A stretch of DNA of 64,000 bases, from the NCBI GenBank assembly GCA_965223085.1, contig OZ244981.1, forward strand, positions 3,472,001-3,536,000, written 5' to 3'. The notes below the pieces were generated by a model, which ran no database searches, had not been told where the DNA came from, and saw nothing but the letters and a program-made list of their open reading frames with translations. Positions within the stretch are counted from its first letter, which is position 1. Each line of letters opens with the position of its first letter. The translations under genes and the position numbers were made by a program. This stretch comes from CBDCVO01 sp965223085. GTDB taxonomy: Bacteria > Pseudomonadota > Gammaproteobacteria > Ga0077536. This document shows, one piece after another, positions 9,377-18,234 of this stretch.

Positions 9377-9700
9377 CCGACCCTCAGGGCGGCCAAGATC
9401 ACTGGCGCCGGTTTCGATAGCTTGACTTTGACGACCACTTACGAGACGAACGCAGCCGTCGTGCATAGCTTTACCGATGCGGCGTTGGCGGCCGCGTTTT
9501 TTGTCAATCCCGTCGACCTCGGTGTGGTGGCCGATCCCTTTGCGAACGATGACTTCATGAAGATTCAGTTGCGCTTGCAACTGGCGCTTAGCAATCCCGC
9601 CGACGGTATTCATTTATCTTCTGTTCCTATCCCACCAGCGTTGTGGTTGATGGTCTTGGCGCTCGTCTGGCGCGCAAAGTCGCGCCGCGCGATGATTTGA
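9377..9700 (+). pseudogene. C-terminal remnant of a PEP-CTERM-like exported protein
   Basis: The frame opens after a stop at 9374 without a convincing start codon (only TTG 9422). It reads GAGFDSLTLTTTYETNAAVV and later DFMKIQLRLQLALSNPADG. It ends VPIPPALWLMVLALVWRAKS plus basic residues, which is the VPxPxxxWL hydrophobic plus arginine tail seen in PEP-CTERM sorted proteins. No signal peptide or N-terminal domain is present, so it looks like a gene that has lost its front part. It sits in the 494-base gap between davB and the luciferase-like gene. Alternatively it is a small orphan gene, which is less likely. Confidence 0.55.
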
Positions 9701-9807
9701 CTGCACGAGCCATAAGCGATTACTTTGTATTCGGTTTTGTGTAGCACGCCGACCGCAACACGACCGTGTGGCTCAAAACTGCGTGCGTCAAAATAGGGAG
9801 CCCCGTC

Positions 9808-10656
9808 ATGAAAATTGCCACGATGCTGTATTCGACCGATTACGCAATGCGCCCGGATAAATTTGCCGCCGCCTGCGAAGAGCGCGGGTTCGAATCGGTT
9901 TGGTTTCCGGAACATACGCATATCCCGGCTAGCCGGCGTACGCCGTTTCCCGGTGGCGGTGATCTACCGCAAGACTACTGGCACATCTTAGATCCGTTTG
10001 TCGCCCTAACGGCGGCCGCCACCGCGACAAAGACGATCGGTCTCGGCACCGGTGTGTGCTTGGTCACCGAGCGCGATCCCATTGTTACTGCGAAGGAAGT
10101 CGCCTCACTGGATATGTTGTCTGACGGTCGCTTCATGTTCGGGATCGGTGCCGGTTGGAACGCGGAGGAAATGGAAAATCACGGCACGAAATTCGAGGAA
10201 CGCTGGAAGATCCTCGAGGAGCGCATCGCGGCGATGAAGGCGTGTTGGACCATGGACAATTCGGAATATCACGGACAGTACGTAGATTTTGATCCCCTAT
10301 GGTCGTGGCCGAAACCCGTGCAGAAACCCCATCCACCGATCGTGATGGGCGCGGCGTCGCCCTGGGGTCGGGAACGGGTCGCACGCTATTGCGATGGCTG
10401 GGTCCCGTTGCCTGCGCAGATGCAGAACATCACAGCCGATATTAACGACCTCGAGCAACGATTGAACAAGCATGGACGCAAAATCGAGGACATCGAGATT
10501 TCATTTTTCTGGGCGCCGGATGATGCCGATGAGCTCAAGCGCTACGCAGAGCTCGGTGTCGATCGTGCGATTTTGGCGGTGCCGGCAGATTCTGACGACG
10601 CTACACTGCGCCTGCTCGACGCCCACGCACAGGTGATGGTGAAAGTCGCCGCCTGA
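9808..10656 (+). CDS. LLM-class oxidoreductase, F420-type subfamily
   Basis: A 282-residue luciferase-like oxidoreductase. It contains GFESVWFPEHTHIPASRRTP near residue 22, DPFVALTAAATATKTIGLGT near 65, LDMLSDGRFMFGIGAGWNAE near 100 and PVQKPHPPIVMGAASPWG near 170, all standard for the F420-dependent group. I chose ATG 9808 (MKIATMLYSTDY), preceded by aaatagggag, rather than the longer GTG frame from 9766. A cofactor of F420 rather than FMN cannot be proven from sequence. It stands alone between a gene remnant and a convergent VOC gene. Confidence 0.9.
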   Translation: MKIATMLYSTDYAMRPDKFAAACEERGFESVWFPEHTHIPASRRTPFPGGGDLPQDYWHILDPFVALTAAATATKTIGLGTGVCLVTERDPIVTAKEVASLDMLSDGRFMFGIGAGWNAEEMENHGTKFEERWKILEERIAAMKACWTMDNSEYHGQYVDFDPLWSWPKPVQKPHPPIVMGAASPWGRERVARYCDGWVPLPAQMQNITADINDLEQRLNKHGRKIEDIEISFFWAPDDADELKRYAELGVDRAILAVPADSDDATLRLLDAHAQVMVKVAA

Positions 10657-10681
10657 GGCCGCCAAGCCCGACGCCGAGATG

Positions 10682-11206
10682 TTACAACGGGCCGGGGCGC
10701 ACGGGATCGGAGCCATCCCATTCTTTAGCGGCGTTTTCGACCAAGGTAAATAGGTCTTTGAACACGTCATCGTTGTCCCATAATTCGATGAAATGGCCAA
10801 CTTTATCAAGCGTGTCAAAATAAGTAAGCGCCGCGCCGCCTACGGTGCATTCGAACGCCGCTGCATGGCCTAAGTCACGATATTGCTGGCAGGTCGCATG
10901 ATAGTCCACTGGCATGAGACCAAAGTGATGAACGCCTTCCTTGCCCGCGTCGAGAAATTCTTTGTATACCGATCCAGCGTCGTTATGCTGGAAGATCAAT
11001 TCAATTTGAACGTCGCCACTATTACCCAAGGCAAGCGTTACGTCGACGTTACTAGGGTTGCCTCGATAGATCTGATTCTCCAAAGGGCAATGTTCAAATA
11101 GAAAAAATGGCCCGACCTTTAGCACGTCAATCCAATACGCCAATGCGACGTCGAGATCGCGAACGACATAGGCTAGTTGCCTCAGTGTGTACAGCGGTTG
11201 TGTCAT
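10682..11206 (-). CDS. VOC-fold (glyoxalase/bleomycin resistance-like) protein
   Basis: A 174-residue single VOC domain. It contains YTLRQLAYVVRDLDVALAYW at the start, VQIELIFQHNDAGSVYKEF in the middle and GVHHFGLMPVDYH near residue 95. The His of VHHFG and the Glu of QIELI occupy positions that bind metal in methylmalonyl-CoA epimerase-like members. The end, LFTLVENAAKEWDGSDPVRP, is similar to many short VOC proteins in aromatic and steroid degraders. The ribosome binding site gagagggg is well placed before ATG 11206. It converges with the luciferase-like gene (25 bases between stops). Function is unknown. Confidence 0.85.
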   Translation of the reverse strand: MTQPLYTLRQLAYVVRDLDVALAYWIDVLKVGPFFLFEHCPLENQIYRGNPSNVDVTLALGNSGDVQIELIFQHNDAGSVYKEFLDAGKEGVHHFGLMPVDYHATCQQYRDLGHAAAFECTVGGAALTYFDTLDKVGHFIELWDNDDVFKDLFTLVENAAKEWDGSDPVRPGPL

Positions 11207-11834
11207 CGTAGTTTCCCCTCTCGCGGTTCGAAAATCGGCAGTATTTACACCGCTCTCCTATCTGCGCAGTAGTTTGTTCCTGAGCCCAACGGACTGCTAA
11301 CCCGCATATTACTCTGAATTCTCAGTTGACCGCGTCGAGCGAGCCACCGGTTGCTGATGTACCGATGATAACGTGTTTACTTCAGTTTCGCGCCTTGGGT
11401 GAACGCCACTATGACCTCCAGTGCACGTCCTGCAGGTTCATTTCCGCGGTCCTCGCGCAATTCGTACCGGCCGCCAGCGGATTTGCCACCATTCACCGGC
11501 AAGACCAGGCGGGTCGTAGAACTTGCTTCATCGGCAACTAGAAAAGCGATCGCATTGACGGCATCGCCGTTCGTCGTGGTAGGTTTCATTTGACTGGCTG
11601 CCACAGACGTCTCCTACGCACCCTGCGGGACATCGCTAGGCCTGAAACCTTCCCACCCCAGATGCCAGATTGCAATCAGGCAGGATCATCTCTGCAAGCG
11701 TTCGCTCGTGATACGACGAAACTCGATCATCGACAAAGTCATGTCGAATACACTTGTCGGCAATCTCTTGCGCGTTTCACATTAGCTGGTAAATTGATCA
11801 TGTCGACCACAAACGCGTAAAAAGCTGACTGGGG
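11207..11834. other. Intergenic region with gene debris and a dispersed-repeat copy
   Basis: Over 600 bases without an intact gene. About 11274-11312 holds a degraded copy of the dispersed repeat (actgctaacccgcatatt). 11478-11604 holds a short-chain dehydrogenase fragment on the minus strand. The rest shows no recognisable coding signal. Base composition falls toward the right, leading into the AT-richer methyltransferase/glycosyltransferase pair. Confidence 0.55.
11478..11604 (-). pseudogene. C-terminal fragment of a short-chain dehydrogenase/reductase
   Basis: About forty residues read DAVNAIAFLVADEASSTTRL and then VLPVNGGKSAG, the usual end of SDR proteins (valuably compared with ...AIAFLASDEASYVTGQ, LPVDGG). 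Nothing of the Rossmann fold or the YxxxK site is found upstream on this strand, and the frame runs on into unrelated residues. It is therefore a leftover of a deleted gene. Confidence 0.55.
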
Positions 11835-12509
11835 GTGGTGGTGATTAGACAATTAAAGGAGAAGGCTAGAGCTATCCTAGTAGAACGCGTGTTCACATAT
11901 TCCGGAAGTAGCTACCAACGCGATCGTTTTACTAAAGAAAAATACGAATTGATCTCAAGTCACATCGATATGAGTGCAGTCGGTAATGTGTTGGATGTGG
12001 GTTGTAATGAAGGTTACATCACTCGCGAATTTTCTCGTCAGGGTAAGTTTTGCGTAGGAATCGATCGAGGGCCCTTGTTTCTGAACCAAGTGTTGAGCAG
12101 TGTTAACGAAAGTTTTGGCGGGACAACCGCAGCTTACGGAGTTTTTCCTTTGGATGATGCTAATATCGACTCGATACCAAGATTCGATTTGATATTGTTG
12201 CTATCGGTACACCATCAACTTGTAAAGCTCTATGGTGATGATTATGCGCAGAGAGTGGTTAGATTGCTCGTAGAAAAAGCCACAACATATTTTGCGATCG
12301 AGTTTGCAGCCATAACGGATAAATACGGCTACGATGACGCGCGGTTTACTGACAATGATGATGCCTCAATTATGGAATATGCAGAGCAGTGGTTGAGTGA
12401 CCTTGGGGTAGGATTCGAAGCGAAATTCCTAGGCAAGAATAGAGAAAATACGCGTGAGGATGACCGCGAGCCCTATCGATATTGTTATTTGCTGACGCGC
12501 CAAAGATAA
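11835..12509 (+). CDS. Class I SAM-dependent methyltransferase
   Basis: A 224-residue protein with the AdoMet-binding motif I GNVLDVGCNEGYITREFSRQ near residue 50. The following acidic loop CVGIDRGPLF and a motif-IV-like FDLILLLSVHHQLVKLYGDD are near 120. The substrate is unknown. The start lies in a run of three GTG codons (11835-11843) and is uncertain; the preceding gactggggg may be the ribosome binding site. It is followed after 79 bases by a glycosyltransferase, and both are clearly AT-richer than the flanks. This suggests a surface-glycan or glycolipid modification pair acquired by transfer. Confidence 0.85.
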   Translation: MVVIRQLKEKARAILVERVFTYSGSSYQRDRFTKEKYELISSHIDMSAVGNVLDVGCNEGYITREFSRQGKFCVGIDRGPLFLNQVLSSVNESFGGTTAAYGVFPLDDANIDSIPRFDLILLLSVHHQLVKLYGDDYAQRVVRLLVEKATTYFAIEFAAITDKYGYDDARFTDNDDASIMEYAEQWLSDLGVGFEAKFLGKNRENTREDDREPYRYCYLLTRQR

Positions 12510-12588
12510 TGACCGAAATGGACCTCAAGCTTTGTTCTCTATAGAATACGAAATACACAAGCCATGTAGTAAGACTGAAACAATTGGA

Positions 12589-13701
12589 ATGGATCGGTTA
12601 AGGATGGACAAGAAAGTCGTCTGTTTTTTCGTAGGCACGCATGGAGACTGGGGGGGGGCGTCTCGAATCATTTTTAATATCATTAGGAACTTCGATCATG
12701 AACAATTTGCGCCGATCGTCATGTTGTCCGGTACTGGTGAAATTTGCGCGGAACTGGACAAAATTGATGTCCGATACGAAATTTGGCCAAACAAACCAAG
12801 CTCGCGAATCGTTTTGCGTATTGGAAGATGGTTGGCAGCCCGGAAATTTTTCAAGTGCAATCGTGTCGACCTGGTTGTCGCCGCCTATGGCTGCTTAGGA
12901 TGGAAACCCGTCGAGATTTTAGCGGCACGCGCCCTAAAAATACCCATCGTCCAACATTGTCAACGAGTAATTAAATCACCGTGCCCCTATTCGAGGTTTT
13001 CGGCGATGATATTTACGTCCTCCGAATACATATCCCGAGAATCTAATTTTAAAGATGTAATCGTGATCCCGATGACTGATATCGTGGACATAGATCGTTT
13101 CAGTTCGGGGGTGGATGTGCGGTCTGAGCTGGGTATTCCCGCAGATAACAAGATCGTGACATTTCTAGGGCGTAAACGAAGGTGTAAAGGGCTCGATAAA
13201 TTTGTTGATATGTGCGAGCAAATCCATGGCCACGGAATTAGTTTCATTGTGGCGACGCAAAGAACGGGGAAACCCAATGAAGATACTTATTCGGATGAGG
13301 AATTTGCTGAACTCATGCGTCGCGATCGGAGGTTAATACACGTCGATTATCGAGGTGACATTGAAAATATTTATGCTATCTCAGATGTCATCGTGATGCC
13401 GTCTCGAGATGCGGAGCCATGCCCTGCGGTAGTGCTAGAAGCTGCTGCAAGCGGCAAACCCATTGTCGCATATAACGTCGGTGCAACGAGCGAGTTTGTT
13501 ATTGACAAAAAAACCGGCTTCTTGTGTGAAGATGATGATATTGATTCACTGGTTCAACAGGTGAAACACTTGCTTAACGACAGTGAGTTGCGAACTGCTG
13601 CTGGTACTCAGTCTGTAGAACTTGCTCGACAACGCTTTTTTGCTGAACCGATAAAGACGATAAACACGACCTATTTTGCCTTGGCGGTGCAGCGCGGATA
13701 G
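12589..13701 (+). CDS. Glycosyltransferase family 4-like (GT-B)
   Basis: About 370 residues. The N-terminal half carries CFFVGTHGDWGGASRIIFNI, typical of the donor/acceptor cleft of GT4 enzymes. The C-terminal half has FLGRKRRCKGLDKFVDMCEQ and the E-x7-E motif in EPCPAVVLEAAASGKPIVA, followed by GATSEFVIDKKTGFLCEDDD. A retaining sugar transfer from a nucleotide-sugar is expected; donor and acceptor are unknown. Starts at ATG 12589 or 12604 are both plausible (aagg just before 12604), while a longer TTG frame begins at 12532. Codon use is AT-rich like the preceding methyltransferase and unlike the rest of the window. Confidence 0.88.
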   Translation: MDRLRMDKKVVCFFVGTHGDWGGASRIIFNIIRNFDHEQFAPIVMLSGTGEICAELDKIDVRYEIWPNKPSSRIVLRIGRWLAARKFFKCNRVDLVVAAYGCLGWKPVEILAARALKIPIVQHCQRVIKSPCPYSRFSAMIFTSSEYISRESNFKDVIVIPMTDIVDIDRFSSGVDVRSELGIPADNKIVTFLGRKRRCKGLDKFVDMCEQIHGHGISFIVATQRTGKPNEDTYSDEEFAELMRRDRRLIHVDYRGDIENIYAISDVIVMPSRDAEPCPAVVLEAAASGKPIVAYNVGATSEFVIDKKTGFLCEDDDIDSLVQQVKHLLNDSELRTAAGTQSVELARQRFFAEPIKTINTTYFALAVQRG

Positions 13702-13774
13702 CACGTTGGCCGAAAACGTTGGCAGTGAAACGGTTAATGTCTGTTGAAGTCACGAGTTTTCGCGCAAAAACGCA

Positions 13775-13830
13775 AAAACGGGGTCAGGTCTTGCTTTTTG
13801 CTAAAACGGGGTCAGGTCTTGCTTTTTGCT
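13775..13830. repeat. Perfect 28-bp tandem duplication (GGGGTCAGGTCTTGC type)
   Basis: Two identical adjacent 28-base units, 13775-13802 and 13803-13830, each beginning AAAACGGGGTCAGGTCTTGC and ending with a T run and gct. From memory, similar GGGGTCAGGTCTTGC sequences recur between genes in many gammaproteobacteria, often near REP-associated transposases. No transposase gene is present here. The repeat sits directly after the AT-rich glycosyltransferase, marking the right edge of that islet. Confidence 0.8.
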
Positions 13831-13922
13831 CGCGTAGGCCGCCAGTATCCCGTTGTCTCAAGTTTTACCGTCCCGGCCATCATAGTCCAGCGACCTTAGA
13901 CGTCGTCGTTGTGAGGCGGTGT

Positions 13923-14921
13923 TTAGTCGTAGAGAACCATGCAGCGCACTTCGATACTATAGCGATCGGGCGCATCGGCGGGCGTCGCTGGATCTTCGAA
14001 GGCACTATGAAAACTGAAGGTACACGGCGAACTGGGTTTGTTTGCGTCGCTACTCGCACCTTGTGTCATAGCTAAATTTCCGGTCGAGTCCCACTGTTTA
14101 ATCAACAAGGCCTCGTCTTTCGTCATCGCAGGATAGTAATACCAGTCGTGATGCGATGAAAACTTTGCAAAATAATTTTCACCAATACGATCTTGGTAGT
14201 GGATCTCAAAAACCACGAGATCCTCGGGTACGACACTTTGACCGTCGCACAAGGCAAGCGGGTGGCTGGCAACGGGTTCGGTGGAAATATTGCGCCACAC
14301 GTTGATGATCGCAAATCGGCGCTGCTCACGAATCGTTCGATCAATATGCTTTTGATCTATCAATGAGCTGCCCGCGGGCAAAATCGCGCGTAGCGTATCG
14401 TTACCGCGTGGTGGTTTGCCGAGATCACGCAAACGCTGCGCAGCACTGTGTAGCGTGTAGTCGCCATGCACAACATGCGCGGGACTTTGCACTTGCTGCC
14501 CACCGAGTATGCGTCGTCGATGTTTTTTACCCGACGCGGAGCGGATGTTGTGGTCAAAGGCAAAAGCCCGCCCGCCGCTTATATCCTGCACTAGCTCCGC
14601 ACAATGCGGATAGTAGTGTTTGGCGACTTCCTCATGATCGAAAAATTCGATGCTCCCACTTGCCAGCGGTTGCTCGAGCAACTCGAACCCGTGGCGGTGA
14701 AGCGGGCGACGCGATACGGCTGCAGCATGGCGGGCGTTTTGTACCGCGATAGTGTGGGCTTCAAGTACAACGCCTACGGTGCCTCCGTCGCTGCCATCGG
14801 CATCGCGTTGCGTGAGTACCTGGCCGTTGCGATATAGCGATGACTGCACATCGGGTGCTAGATAATTGAAAATGCCGGTCACGGGCACTGTTGCGGTTCG
14901 TCGTTCTGTCAGTGGAGCCAT
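13923..14921 (-). CDS. CmcJ/NvfI-family protein (putative hydroxylase/methyltransferase)
   Basis: About 332 residues, the common family length. The diagnostic features are at the C-terminal end: SHHDWYYYPAMTKDEALLIK and QWDS, then FSFHSAFEDP and PDRYSIEVRCMVLYD. This arrangement is shared by CmcJ of cephamycin biosynthesis, fungal AsaB/NvfI-like oxygenases and many uncharacterised bacterial proteins. The N-terminal FNYLAPDVQSSLYRNGQVLT also fits. The reaction here is unknown. I chose ATG 14921 because aggtgg precedes it at the right distance, though GTG 14930 remains possible. It lies 94 bases beyond the end of the ABC exporter genes and could be co-transcribed with them. Confidence 0.75.
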   Translation of the reverse strand: MAPLTERRTATVPVTGIFNYLAPDVQSSLYRNGQVLTQRDADGSDGGTVGVVLEAHTIAVQNARHAAAVSRRPLHRHGFELLEQPLASGSIEFFDHEEVAKHYYPHCAELVQDISGGRAFAFDHNIRSASGKKHRRRILGGQQVQSPAHVVHGDYTLHSAAQRLRDLGKPPRGNDTLRAILPAGSSLIDQKHIDRTIREQRRFAIINVWRNISTEPVASHPLALCDGQSVVPEDLVVFEIHYQDRIGENYFAKFSSHHDWYYYPAMTKDEALLIKQWDSTGNLAMTQGASSDANKPSSPCTFSFHSAFEDPATPADAPDRYSIEVRCMVLYD

Positions 14922-15015
14922 GTTTGCCACCTATAGACACAATGTCACTATGATACCGCGGGTGTCGCTTGCTGTCCGGCGCGTCCCCAGTAGTGCGGCG
15001 CTCGCGGTACGCGGC

Positions 15016-16215
15016 TTATTCCGCTCGCAGTGAATCAATGGGGTGGACGCGCGCGGCGCGGCGTGCCGGCGCGATTCCCGCTAGGAGCCCGATAGCGACG
15101 GATAATGCGAGTGCCGCGCTAACATAGCGCCACGCAATCAGTAACGGGAATTCGGGGCGCACTAGGATGATCACTTGAGTAAGCGCCAGCGCAATGAGCA
15201 AGCCAAACACGCCGCCGATTGCGGCCAAGGCCATTGCCTCGATTAAGAACACGCGACTGATCACGCCCCGCTCCGCACCGATGGCGCGTAATAAACCAAT
15301 TTCACTCGTCCGTTCAGTAACTGCGATCGTCATAATCGTTGCGATCCCCACTGCACCAACGACCAGGGAGATCGCCCCTAGAGCAGCGACACCCGCAGTG
15401 AGGATCGTTAATATCGAACCCAATACGTCTAACATTTTGTCTTGTGTGACGATTGTGAAGTCTTCTTGGCCGTGGCGTCCCTTCAGTAGGCGCTTTATTT
15501 GAGCGCTTACGTAGCTGCTCGAAACGCCTTCACGAAACGCCACATCGATCTCCATTAGCCCGTCACGATTGAACAACTCGGTTACTTTTGCAATCGGCAA
15601 GAACAAGGTGTCGTCGAGATCAAAACCGAGCATTTGACCTTTGCGTTCCATGACGCCGATCACGCGGTAGCGATCCGTGCCGACGCGAATGCGCGCACCT
15701 AGGGGATTTTCATGCCCAAATAATTCTTCGTACATTTTCATGCCGAGAACTGCGTACGGGCGCGCATTGTCAAAACCATCATCGGGTAGAAAGCGACCTA
15801 TTGAGACGTTCATACGCCAAACTGCCGGCACATCAACACTGGCACCGATTACCGTTGTACGGCGCTGCCGCGTACCGCGTTCCACGCGCGCGTTGCCTTG
15901 GATCACGGGCACCACGCCGGTCACGCCGGGAACTGCAGACAATGCTTCGGCGTCGGCTACGGTCAAATCTCGGGTGCTAGAAATGGAGGCGCCCGAGAAA
16001 CCAAACGTTTCGGTTTTTCCGGGTGTAATGGCGATAATATTAGTGCCGAACTGGGTAAATTCGCTGAGGACAAAATTGCGTACGCCTGCGCCCAAGGACG
16101 TGAGTAACACGACCGTCGCGACCCCAACCGCGATCCCGATAATGGTCAACACAGAGCGCTGGCCGTGCGATGTAATTGCCGCCAGAGAAAACTTGATTAG
16201 TTCGCCGGCGAGCAT
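15016..16215 (-). CDS. MacB-like ABC transporter permease (second of two)
   Basis: A 399-residue permease of the MacB/LolC type. An N-terminal membrane helix lies within RSVLTIIGIAVGVATVVLLT, followed by a large periplasmic domain. Three C-terminal helices follow, including ISLVVGAVGIATIMTIAVTE and the FtsX-domain segment RTSEIGLLRAIGAERGVISR. It has no fused ATPase domain, unlike E. coli MacB. The start ATG 16215 lies three bases after the preceding permease stop. Together with the ATPase and adaptor encoded upstream it should form a tripartite-type exporter; the cargo is unknown. Confidence 0.9.
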   Translation of the reverse strand: MLAGELIKFSLAAITSHGQRSVLTIIGIAVGVATVVLLTSLGAGVRNFVLSEFTQFGTNIIAITPGKTETFGFSGASISSTRDLTVADAEALSAVPGVTGVVPVIQGNARVERGTRQRRTTVIGASVDVPAVWRMNVSIGRFLPDDGFDNARPYAVLGMKMYEELFGHENPLGARIRVGTDRYRVIGVMERKGQMLGFDLDDTLFLPIAKVTELFNRDGLMEIDVAFREGVSSSYVSAQIKRLLKGRHGQEDFTIVTQDKMLDVLGSILTILTAGVAALGAISLVVGAVGIATIMTIAVTERTSEIGLLRAIGAERGVISRVFLIEAMALAAIGGVFGLLIALALTQVIILVRPEFPLLIAWRYVSAALALSVAIGLLAGIAPARRAARVHPIDSLRAE

Positions 16216-16218
16216 CGC

Positions 16219-17445
16219 TTAGCGTTTCACGAGTGCGTCGATGGGCGAGAGCGCCGCGGCGCGCTGCGCGGGCCGTACACCGAATACGACGCCACTCGCG
16301 AGCGCGATCCCTAGGGCTGTGGCCGCGCCCCACCACGGAACGTGGGCGGGAAAACTGGGATACAGGGTTCGCACCATGGCCGCGCCGCCACATCCTGCGA
16401 GCAGGCCGACGAGGCCGCCGGCCGCGCTTAGCAATAAGGCCTCGGTGAGAAAGACGCCGCGTACTTCCGCGACTCGTGCGCCGAGCGCCTTTAATAAACC
16501 AATTTCGGCGCGGCGTTGCGCAACCGTGACGAGCATGACGTTCATGATCAAGACCCCCGCGACGAGCAGACTTATCGATGATATGCCCGCGATCGTGAAC
16601 GTAACGGTGCGGAGAATGCGGTCAAACGTTCCCACCACACTGTCTTGCGTGATAATGGTGACGTCGTCTTCACCATCATGCTGGCGGGCGATCACTTGGC
16701 GGCTTGATTCAGCGACGTGGTGGAGATCGATATGGGCTCGAGCTGTGACGAGCAAGCGAAAGAGTGATTCGCGATCGAATAAATTTTGTGCCGCCGCGAC
16801 TGGTACGAAGGCGAGATCGTCGAAATCCATTCCTATTGAGGTGCCGGTTTTCGCGAGTACACCGATGACACGGAAACGATGCTCGCCAATTCTGATCCAT
16901 GCGCCGACGGCATGTGAACGCGGAAAAAGCTCAACGGCAAGTAGGGCACCGAGTACGCACACGGGTGCGGCGCGATCGAGTGCGTTACTAGGAAGAAAAC
17001 GGCCGCTACGCATGTGTAAGCGCCTTATCGAGAGCATCTCGGCGCTGGTGCCAATAATGCTTACTTCTCGTTCTATGCCGGCCGCTGTCGAGACGGGTGC
17101 ACCACCGACGATAACAGGCGCCACGGTCGCGACATGAGGGTGTCTGGCGACGGCCATTGCATCACGCAACGTCAGGTCCCGGGGCGTTTCACCAAACAAC
17201 GGCGGTGGGCCGCCAGTGGTTTCGTTACGACCCGGAATAACGATTACTAAGTCGGTACCGAGCGCCGCGAACTCATCCACAATGAAATGCCGGGCGCCGT
17301 CTCCGAGCGCGGTTAAGAGCACCACCGCGGCGACTCCGATAGCCGTAGCTAGCACCACCAGCAGCGTGCGTTGCATTTGCGCGCGCAAGGCGCCGGCGGC
17401 GAGGCTTAAGGTGTCGCGCTCACGCATCGAAGCAAGCCTGGACAT
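16219..17445 (-). CDS. MacB-like ABC transporter permease (first of two)
   Basis: A 408-residue permease with the same plan as its downstream neighbour: helix MQRTLLVVLATAIGVAAVVL, a periplasmic MacB_PCD-like domain (FIVDEFAALGTDLVIVIPG), and three C-terminal helices with RRAEIGLLKALGARVAEVR. The two permeases are clearly paralogous but far from identical, so they probably act as a heterodimer rather than being a recent duplication. It is separated from the ATPase gene by 81 bases with no obvious terminator. Confidence 0.9.
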   Translation of the reverse strand: MSRLASMRERDTLSLAAGALRAQMQRTLLVVLATAIGVAAVVLLTALGDGARHFIVDEFAALGTDLVIVIPGRNETTGGPPPLFGETPRDLTLRDAMAVARHPHVATVAPVIVGGAPVSTAAGIEREVSIIGTSAEMLSIRRLHMRSGRFLPSNALDRAAPVCVLGALLAVELFPRSHAVGAWIRIGEHRFRVIGVLAKTGTSIGMDFDDLAFVPVAAAQNLFDRESLFRLLVTARAHIDLHHVAESSRQVIARQHDGEDDVTIITQDSVVGTFDRILRTVTFTIAGISSISLLVAGVLIMNVMLVTVAQRRAEIGLLKALGARVAEVRGVFLTEALLLSAAGGLVGLLAGCGGAAMVRTLYPSFPAHVPWWGAATALGIALASGVVFGVRPAQRAAALSPIDALVKR

Positions 17446-17526
17446 TGCACGAAGCGCTCACTGCGTCGGTGCAATAGCTTGAGAATCAGTCGTTTCATTC
17501 CTGTCCTGCGTCATCATCCGCGCGCC

Positions 17527-18234
17527 TCACGCAACATCCGGGCTAGCGAGGTCCTGATCGATGCGGCCGTCCACCAAGCGCAACTGGCGGCGCGCCCGTG
17601 CCCCCAGATCAGCATCATGGGTGACGACGATGAGGGTCACTGCACGGTCACGCCATAGTGACTCCAATAATTCGACAACCTGCGCGCCTGAAACAGAATC
17701 TAGGTTGCCGGTGGGTTCGTCGGCCAAGATTAGCGCAGGCTCGAGGATCGTGGCGCGAGCGATCGCGACGCGCTGTCGTTGGCCGCCAGACAACTCGTGC
17801 GGACGGTGCTGCGCACGCTCAGATAGATCAAAGGCCGCCAACGTGCGCGCGACCCGCTGGCTGCGTTCTGATGCCGAGATGCCCGCCAGCGTCAGCGGCA
17901 GTTCGACATTTTGTGCCGCTGTTAAGCGGGGAATCAAGTGAAAAAATTGAAACACGAAACCAATGCGGTCACGTCGCGTTAACGCCAGTTGGTCGTCGTC
18001 GAGTTCGGTGACATCGTCGCCGGCGAGGTGGTAGTCGCCCTCTGTTGGTCGGTCGAGCAAGGCCAGGACGTTGAGCAAAGTCGATTTACCCGAGCCCGAA
18101 GGGCCCATGATTGAAACATACTCGCCGACCGCGATATCGAGATCGATGCTATCTAAAGCACGCACGTGTTGATCGCCGACGGTGAATATTTTGCTGATCG
18201 CCCGTAGGCGGATCAAACTCGACTCACCGCTCAC
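17527..18234 (-). CDS. ABC transporter ATP-binding protein (LolD/MacB family)
   Basis: A 235-residue ATPase of the FtsE/LolD/MacB group. Walker A is GPSGSGKST near residue 40, the Q-loop region is FVFQFFHLIPRLTAAQNVEL, the signature is ELSGGQRQRVAIARA near 140, and Walker B is ALILADEPTGNLDS near 160. I start it at GTG 18234, which overlaps the stop of the adaptor gene as GTGA. The longer frame to 18342 would run through the adaptor and has no family similarity. It powers the two downstream permeases. Confidence 0.93.
   Translation of the reverse strand: MSGESSLIRLRAISKIFTVGDQHVRALDSIDLDIAVGEYVSIMGPSGSGKSTLLNVLALLDRPTEGDYHLAGDDVTELDDDQLALTRRDRIGFVFQFFHLIPRLTAAQNVELPLTLAGISASERSQRVARTLAAFDLSERAQHRPHELSGGQRQRVAIARATILEPALILADEPTGNLDSVSGAQVVELLESLWRDRAVTLIVVTHDADLGARARRQLRLVDGRIDQDLASPDVA

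Noticed and set aside
13775..13830. Insertion sequence
   Set aside because: Only a 28-base tandem duplication is present; there is no transposase frame or terminal inverted repeat.
16241..17137. Plus-strand frame of 298 codons
   Set aside because: Antisense to a clear MacB-like permease; low-complexity composition typical of shadow frames in GC-rich genes.
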